From positions 1 through 20,230 of the forward strand of contig DGQR01000064.1 of the NCBI GenBank assembly GCA_002390825.1: a stretch of 20,230 bases of DNA. Direction: 5' to 3'. This stretch comes from Rhodoferax sp. UBA4409 (GTDB lineage: Bacteria > Pseudomonadota > Gammaproteobacteria > Burkholderiales > Burkholderiaceae_C). Under the pieces are notes generated by a model. The model saw only the letters and a list, made by a program, of their open reading frames with translations, ran no database searches and had not been told where the DNA came from. This document shows, one piece after another, positions 16,678 to 20,230 of this stretch (position 1 is its first letter; each line of letters starts with the position of its first letter). The translations under genes were made by a program, and so were the position numbers.

Positions 16678-17859
16678 ATGCCAGAAACCGTTGTGATCGT
16701 CAGCGCTGCCCGCACCCCCATGGGTGGCTTTCAGGGCGACTTCGCGTCTCTTGCCGCCCACGACTTGGGCGGTGCCGCCATTCAAGCTGCTGTGGAGCGC
16801 GCCGGTATCAGCCCCGAGTTGGTCACGGAAGTCATCTTCGGCAACTGCCTGATGGCCGGCCAAGGCCAGGCGCCTGCGCGCCAGGCGGCTTTCAAGGGCG
16901 GCTTGCCCAAAAGCGCTGGTGCGGTCACCCTGAGCAAGATGTGCGGCTCTGGCATGCGCGCGGCCATGTTCGCCCACGACATGTTGCTGGCCGGCAGCCA
17001 CGATGTACTGGTAGCCGGCGGCATGGAAAGCATGACCAACGCGCCCCACCTGCTGCTCAAGGGCCGTAGCGGTATCCGCATCGGCCATGACCGCGTGATG
17101 GACCACATGATGCTCGACGGCTTGGAAGACGCCTACGAGGCCGGCCGCTCCATGGGCACCTTCGGTGAAGACTGCGCCGTCAAATACAGCTTTACCCGCG
17201 AACAACAAGACAATTTCGCCACAGCCAGCGTGCAGCGTGCGCAAGCAGCTATCAAATCAGGAGCGTTTGAGGCGGAAATCACCCCGGTAACGGTCAAAAC
17301 CCGCACCGGCGAGGTCCAGGTCAGCATCGACGAAGGCCCCGGCAAGATCAAGCTGGACAAGATTCCTACCCTCAAAGCGGCCTTCAAAAAAGACGGCACC
17401 ATCACCGCCGCCAGCAGCAGCTCCATCAACGACGGCGCAGCCGCCATGGTGCTGATGCGCGAAGGCACCGCCAAAGACCTCGGTTGCAAGCCGCTGGCCA
17501 AAATTGTGGCCCACACCACCCATGCCCAAGAGCCCAACTGGTTTGCCACCGCGCCGGTGGGTGCCACCCAAAAGGTGCTGGCCAAAGCCGGCTGGAAGGT
17601 GGAAGACGTGGACCTGTGGGAAATCAACGAGGCGTTTGCCGTGGTACCGATGGCACTGATGGCTGAGCTGAACATTCCGCATGACAAAGTGAACGTCAAC
17701 GGCGGCGCCTGTGCGCTGGGCCACCCGATCGGCGCGTCTGGGGCGCGCATCATGGTCACGCTGATTCACGCCTTGAAGGCCCGGGGTCTCAAAAAGGGCG
17801 TAGCCACCTTGTGTATTGGTGGCGGTGAGGCGACCGCGGTCGCCCTGGAGCTGCTGTAA
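16678..17859 (+). CDS. Acetyl-CoA C-acetyltransferase (thiolase family)
   Basis: A 393-residue cytoplasmic thiolase that condenses two acetyl-CoA or cleaves acetoacetyl-CoA or another 3-ketoacyl-CoA. All catalytic residues are present: the nucleophile Cys89 in LSKMCGSGMRA, His349 in NGGACALGHPIGASGAR, and Cys379 in ATLCIGGGEATA. Full family length with a good Shine-Dalgarno (GAGGAAGA, 16668-16675) just before ATG. The substrate loop reads ITAASSSSINDGAAA where many biosynthetic thiolases have TAGNAS, a variant seen in catabolic members. The operator upstream and the acyl-CoA dehydrogenase downstream suggest leucine/isoleucine or short-chain fatty acid breakdown, not polyhydroxyalkanoate synthesis. 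The name atoB or phaA cannot be settled from sequence alone. Confidence 0.94.
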   Translation: MPETVVIVSAARTPMGGFQGDFASLAAHDLGGAAIQAAVERAGISPELVTEVIFGNCLMAGQGQAPARQAAFKGGLPKSAGAVTLSKMCGSGMRAAMFAHDMLLAGSHDVLVAGGMESMTNAPHLLLKGRSGIRIGHDRVMDHMMLDGLEDAYEAGRSMGTFGEDCAVKYSFTREQQDNFATASVQRAQAAIKSGAFEAEITPVTVKTRTGEVQVSIDEGPGKIKLDKIPTLKAAFKKDGTITAASSSSINDGAAAMVLMREGTAKDLGCKPLAKIVAHTTHAQEPNWFATAPVGATQKVLAKAGWKVEDVDLWEINEAFAVVPMALMAELNIPHDKVNVNGGACALGHPIGASGARIMVTLIHALKARGLKKGVATLCIGGGEATAVALELL

Positions 17860-17884
17860 ACCGGGCGGGCTGCGCACCCAGCTT

Positions 17885-17915
17885 CTGAAATACTAGCGAC
17901 CTTCACTATTTTCAG
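17885..17915. repeat. Imperfect inverted repeat / second copy of the short dispersed repeat
   Basis: CTGAAA (17885-17890) and TTTCAG (17910-17915) are inverted ends of a 31-base unit in the 63-base gap after the thiolase gene. The right part, CCTTCACTATTTTCAGG (17900-17915), is shared with the minus strand of 12430-12448 inside thiG. No T-run follows, so it is not a clear terminator. The AGGA at 17914-17917 may serve as the ribosome binding site of the next gene. Confidence 0.4.
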
Positions 17916-17922
17916 GATATCC

Positions 17923-19026
17923 ATGCAGCCCACCCCCGAGATCGCCAGCTTCTGGCGCGAATTCGCAGTCCAGGAAGCCGCGTTCTTTCACCTCCCGCCG
18001 GCCGAGCGTGTGGAGCAGATCAACGCACTCGCGAGCCAATACCTGCACGGTGTGACGCTGGAGGTGCTGGGCGCCCCCGATGCCACCCGGCTGGAGTTGG
18101 TGCTGACCGCCCATGGCCATATCGAATTTTTTCCCTTGTTGTCCCAGGTGGCGGGTGCTGCGCCGGCATTGGTACATTTCGGGGTGACTGCCTTCAGGGC
18201 ACGCAGCCCGGAAGCCGATTTTTCGATCCAGATGGAGGGGCTGGAGCTCTCGACCTCAGAGGTGATGGTCGCCCTGGAGCAAGACGACGGCCGTGTGGCC
18301 CTGGAGCTCCACTTCAAGCCAGAGGTGCCCGAGGCCTTGGCGGAGCAGGCCCGGCACATGGCTTTCATCATGCTCGACCATGTGTTGGGTGAGTACGATT
18401 TTGCGGTCAAGGTCGGGGCCATCGACTTTGTGACCCCGGCGCCTGACGCCCCGGCCTCCTGGACGCCCTTGAGCGCACTCGCGCAGGTGTTCGACACCTA
18501 TTGGGTGGAGACCTTGGGCCGCACCGGCATTTTCCCGACCGGCGAGGCGCATTGGGAAGGCATGGAGCTCCAGTTCAATTGCGCGGTCGATGATTCCGGT
18601 AATGAAATCGAGCTTGACGACTTTGCCTGGGGCGACGACGACACCGTCACCGAGGAAGCCTCTGACGCGCAAGAAGCCGGCTTTGTGGCGGTGAACCTGA
18701 GTGCAGATGCCGTTGCCATGCGTGCCGACCTGGCCACCGCATGGACCCTGGACTTGCCAGCGGCAGATGAGGGTGCTCAATCCCGGGCCCAAGCTCTGCA
18801 AGACCAGGCCGGCATGCTGTTGCAACAAATGCACCAAGGCCTGATGGTGCTGACCCTGACCAAAGAAGGCCGCCGGCAAGCGCTCTACTACGTGGTCGAC
18901 GAGGCCTTGACGCGCCAGACGCTGGCCCCCCTGTTGGCGCGACCCGAAGCCGCAGACGCTGAGATCAAGGTCAGCTTCGATCCCGCGTGGTCGGGCTATT
19001 TTGAATACGCGGGCTATCTGGCCTGA
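17923..19026 (+). CDS. Uncharacterised acidic protein, 367 aa
   Basis: I do not recognise a named family with confidence. The product is soluble-looking, strongly acidic and without a signal peptide or membrane helix. The N-terminal half (1-150) has FWREFAVQEAAFFHLPPAERVEQINALASQYLHGVTLEVLG and a GHIEFFPLL segment, a layout reminiscent of small proteins of unknown function that begin FW..F...E..FF. A middle acidic stretch (about 215-235, ELDDFAWGDDDTVTEEASDAQ) separates it from a C-terminal half with LMVLTLTKEGRRQALYYVVDEALTRQTLAPLL, which recalls DUF695-type proteins. This comparison is from memory. The ATG has AGGA five bases upstream. It sits 63 bases after the thiolase and 18 bases before the SDR gene, so it may share their transcript. 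Codon use looks like its neighbours. Confidence 0.85.
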   Translation: MQPTPEIASFWREFAVQEAAFFHLPPAERVEQINALASQYLHGVTLEVLGAPDATRLELVLTAHGHIEFFPLLSQVAGAAPALVHFGVTAFRARSPEADFSIQMEGLELSTSEVMVALEQDDGRVALELHFKPEVPEALAEQARHMAFIMLDHVLGEYDFAVKVGAIDFVTPAPDAPASWTPLSALAQVFDTYWVETLGRTGIFPTGEAHWEGMELQFNCAVDDSGNEIELDDFAWGDDDTVTEEASDAQEAGFVAVNLSADAVAMRADLATAWTLDLPAADEGAQSRAQALQDQAGMLLQQMHQGLMVLTLTKEGRRQALYYVVDEALTRQTLAPLLARPEAADAEIKVSFDPAWSGYFEYAGYLA

Positions 19027-19044
19027 ACGAGGGGCATCACCACC

Positions 19045-19731
19045 ATGAAGACCATTTTGATTGTGGGCGCCTCACGCGGCATTGGCTTGGAGCTGGTGCG
19101 CCAGTACCTGGAGGCGGGCGAGCGCGTCATTGCCACCGCGCGCGATGCGGCGGGGCTAGAGCGGCTGCGCGACCTGGGTGCCCAAGCCATGAAACTGGAT
19201 GTGACCAACCCGGCCAGCGTCAGCGGCCTGAGCTGGCAGCTGGACGGTGAAAAGATCGACCGGGCCTATTACGTGGCCGGTGTCTTCAGCGCGGACGACG
19301 CCAAGTCGCCCCCCACGCAGCAGGCGTTTGACGCGATGATGCACGCCAATGTGCTGGGCGCCATGCAGGCCTTGCCGCAGGTGGCACCCTGGGTCGAGGA
19401 GGCGCGGGGCCAGTTTGTGTTTATCACCAGCGACTTTGGGCAAATCGGCGGCGTCGAGAGCAGCCGCGCCTGGGTCTACCACGTGAGCAAGGCCGCATTG
19501 AACATGGCCGTAGTGGCAGCGCAGCCCGATTACCCGAATGCGCAGTTTCTGCTGATTCACCCGGGCTGGGCGCGTACCGATATGGGTACGCCCGATGCCC
19601 CCTTGCTGCCCGAAGAGAGTGTGGCCGCCATTCGCGCAACCGTGGCCGCGCGCATCACCCCAAGCACCGTGTTTTCCAGCCGCGACGTGCCCTACCTGCG
19701 CTGGGATGGAACCCCGTTTTCCAGCTGGTAA
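19045..19731 (+). CDS. Short-chain dehydrogenase/reductase (SDR) family oxidoreductase
   Basis: A 228-residue NAD(P)-dependent oxidoreductase of the classical SDR fold. The cofactor motif is GASRGIG (8-14). The active site shows Asn102 (HANVLGAMQ), Ser129 (FITSDFG), Tyr145 and Lys149 (YHVSK). The usual NNAG motif is replaced by YYVAG (75-79). HPGWARTDMG near the end is typical of C-factor/CsgA-like small SDRs. Arg32 and Arg11 near the dinucleotide site suggest NADP(H), an inference. The start ATG has a GAGGGG about ten bases upstream, and it follows the preceding gene by 18 bases. An acyl-CoA dehydrogenase begins 36 bases after its stop. The substrate is unknown. Confidence 0.9.
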   Translation: MKTILIVGASRGIGLELVRQYLEAGERVIATARDAAGLERLRDLGAQAMKLDVTNPASVSGLSWQLDGEKIDRAYYVAGVFSADDAKSPPTQQAFDAMMHANVLGAMQALPQVAPWVEEARGQFVFITSDFGQIGGVESSRAWVYHVSKAALNMAVVAAQPDYPNAQFLLIHPGWARTDMGTPDAPLLPEESVAAIRATVAARITPSTVFSSRDVPYLRWDGTPFSSW

Positions 19732-19767
19732 ATCCAACACCAACACAACGACCCGAGAGACATCCCC

Positions 19768-20230
19768 ATGCTGCTGACCCAAGACCAGGAAATGATCCGC
19801 GACGCCGTGCGCGACTTTGCCCAAGCCGAGCTCTGGCCCAACGCCGCCAAGTGGGACAAGGAACACACCTTCCCCAAAGCGGCGCACCAAGGCTTGGCCG
19901 CTCTGGGTGCCTACGGCATTTGCGTGCCTGAAGAGTTAGGCGGAGCAGGGCTGGACTATGTGACCCTGGCTTTGGTGCTGGAAGAAATTGCCGCGGGTGA
20001 TGGCGGCACCAGCACGGTGATCAGCGTCACCAACTGCCCGGTCAACGCCATCTTGATGAAGTTCGGCAACGCACAGCAAAAAAAGCAGTGGCTGGAGCCG
20101 CTGGCGCAGGGCCAGATGCTGGGTGCCTTTTGCCTGACCGAGCCGCATGTGGGCAGCGATGCCTCCAGCCTGCGCACAACAGCCGTCAAAGAGGGCGATG
20201 AATACGTCATCAACGGCGTCAAGCAGTTCA
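19768..20230 (+). CDS. Acyl-CoA dehydrogenase, N-terminal part (runs off the window)
   Basis: An open frame from ATG at 19768 continues to the window edge with no stop, giving about 154 residues. It reads MLLTQDQEMIRDAVRDFAQA, then PNAAKWDKEHTFPKAAHQGLAALGAYGICVPEELGGAGLDYV, then MLGAFCLTEPHVGSDASSLRTTAV. These are the N-terminal alpha-helical domain and the start of the FAD-binding middle domain (LTEPxxGSD) of acyl-CoA dehydrogenases. The enzyme oxidises acyl-CoA thioesters to enoyl-CoA and passes electrons to ETF. GAGAG lies about eight bases before the ATG. Together with the thiolase it points to a beta-oxidation-like or branched-chain catabolic cluster. Substrate class cannot be judged without the C-terminal catalytic base. 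Confidence 0.93.
   Translation, partial: MLLTQDQEMIRDAVRDFAQAELWPNAAKWDKEHTFPKAAHQGLAALGAYGICVPEELGGAGLDYVTLALVLEEIAAGDGGTSTVISVTNCPVNAILMKFGNAQQKKQWLEPLAQGQMLGAFCLTEPHVGSDASSLRTTAVKEGDEYVINGVKQF

Noticed and set aside
17240..17262. GCGCAAGCAGCTATCAAATC inside the thiolase gene, resembling GCGCGAGCAGCTATCAAAAA at 8-27
   Set aside because: The thiolase reading here (RAQAAIKSGAFEAEI) is a normally conserved family segment, so the DNA similarity to the dispersed repeat is probably coincidental codon use and not an inserted repeat.

Overview
The window looks like chromosome of a GC-rich betaproteobacterium, most likely a member of the Comamonadaceae (Rhodoferax-like). This rests on the betaproteobacterial form of AceK, the thiC-thiO-thiS-thiG-thiDE gene order, the DUF3649/PepSY/DUF3325 iron-uptake set, and copies of a dispersed repeat of a type I recall from that family. 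All assignments come from reading the sequence; no database search was run.

Layout: (1) 44-1870, aceK, the isocitrate dehydrogenase kinase/phosphatase. (2) 2002-8849, an iron-acquisition block on the plus strand: a Fur-box-like site, a FecI-type ECF sigma factor, a FecR-type anti-sigma regulator, a TonB-dependent siderophore receptor with an N-terminal signalling (STN) domain, then a tightly packed DUF3649 - PepSY - DUF3325 set of inner-membrane proteins. This is a complete cell-surface signalling and uptake module. (3) 8850-9199, a non-coding stretch with a degraded aceK fragment followed by a TPP riboswitch. (4) 9200-15012, the thiamine operon thiC, thiO, thiS, thiG and a thiD-thiE fusion, with 2- to 7-nt gaps or a 4-nt overlap between genes; it makes the HMP-PP and thiazole halves of thiamine and joins them. 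(5) 14996-16537 on the minus strand, a periplasmic Do/HtrA-type serine protease whose 3' end overlaps thiDE tail to tail. (6) 16611-20230, a plus-strand group behind a perfect 24-bp palindrome: a thiolase, an unrecognised 367-aa acidic protein, a short-chain dehydrogenase, and the start of an acyl-CoA dehydrogenase that runs off the window. This suggests acyl-CoA or branched-chain amino acid catabolism.

The least expected signals are: a 66-nt relic of aceK (56/66 identical after one 24-nt in-frame deletion) about 7.4 kb downstream of the intact gene, just ahead of the thiC riboswitch; a 92-nt palindromic element with near-perfect 25-nt arms read in frame inside the N-terminal extension of thiG; and a dispersed repeat that appears to supply the start codon and N-terminus of the ThiD-ThiE fusion. 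I saw no evidence for a new defence system, CRISPR array, transposase or RNA gene other than the riboswitch.
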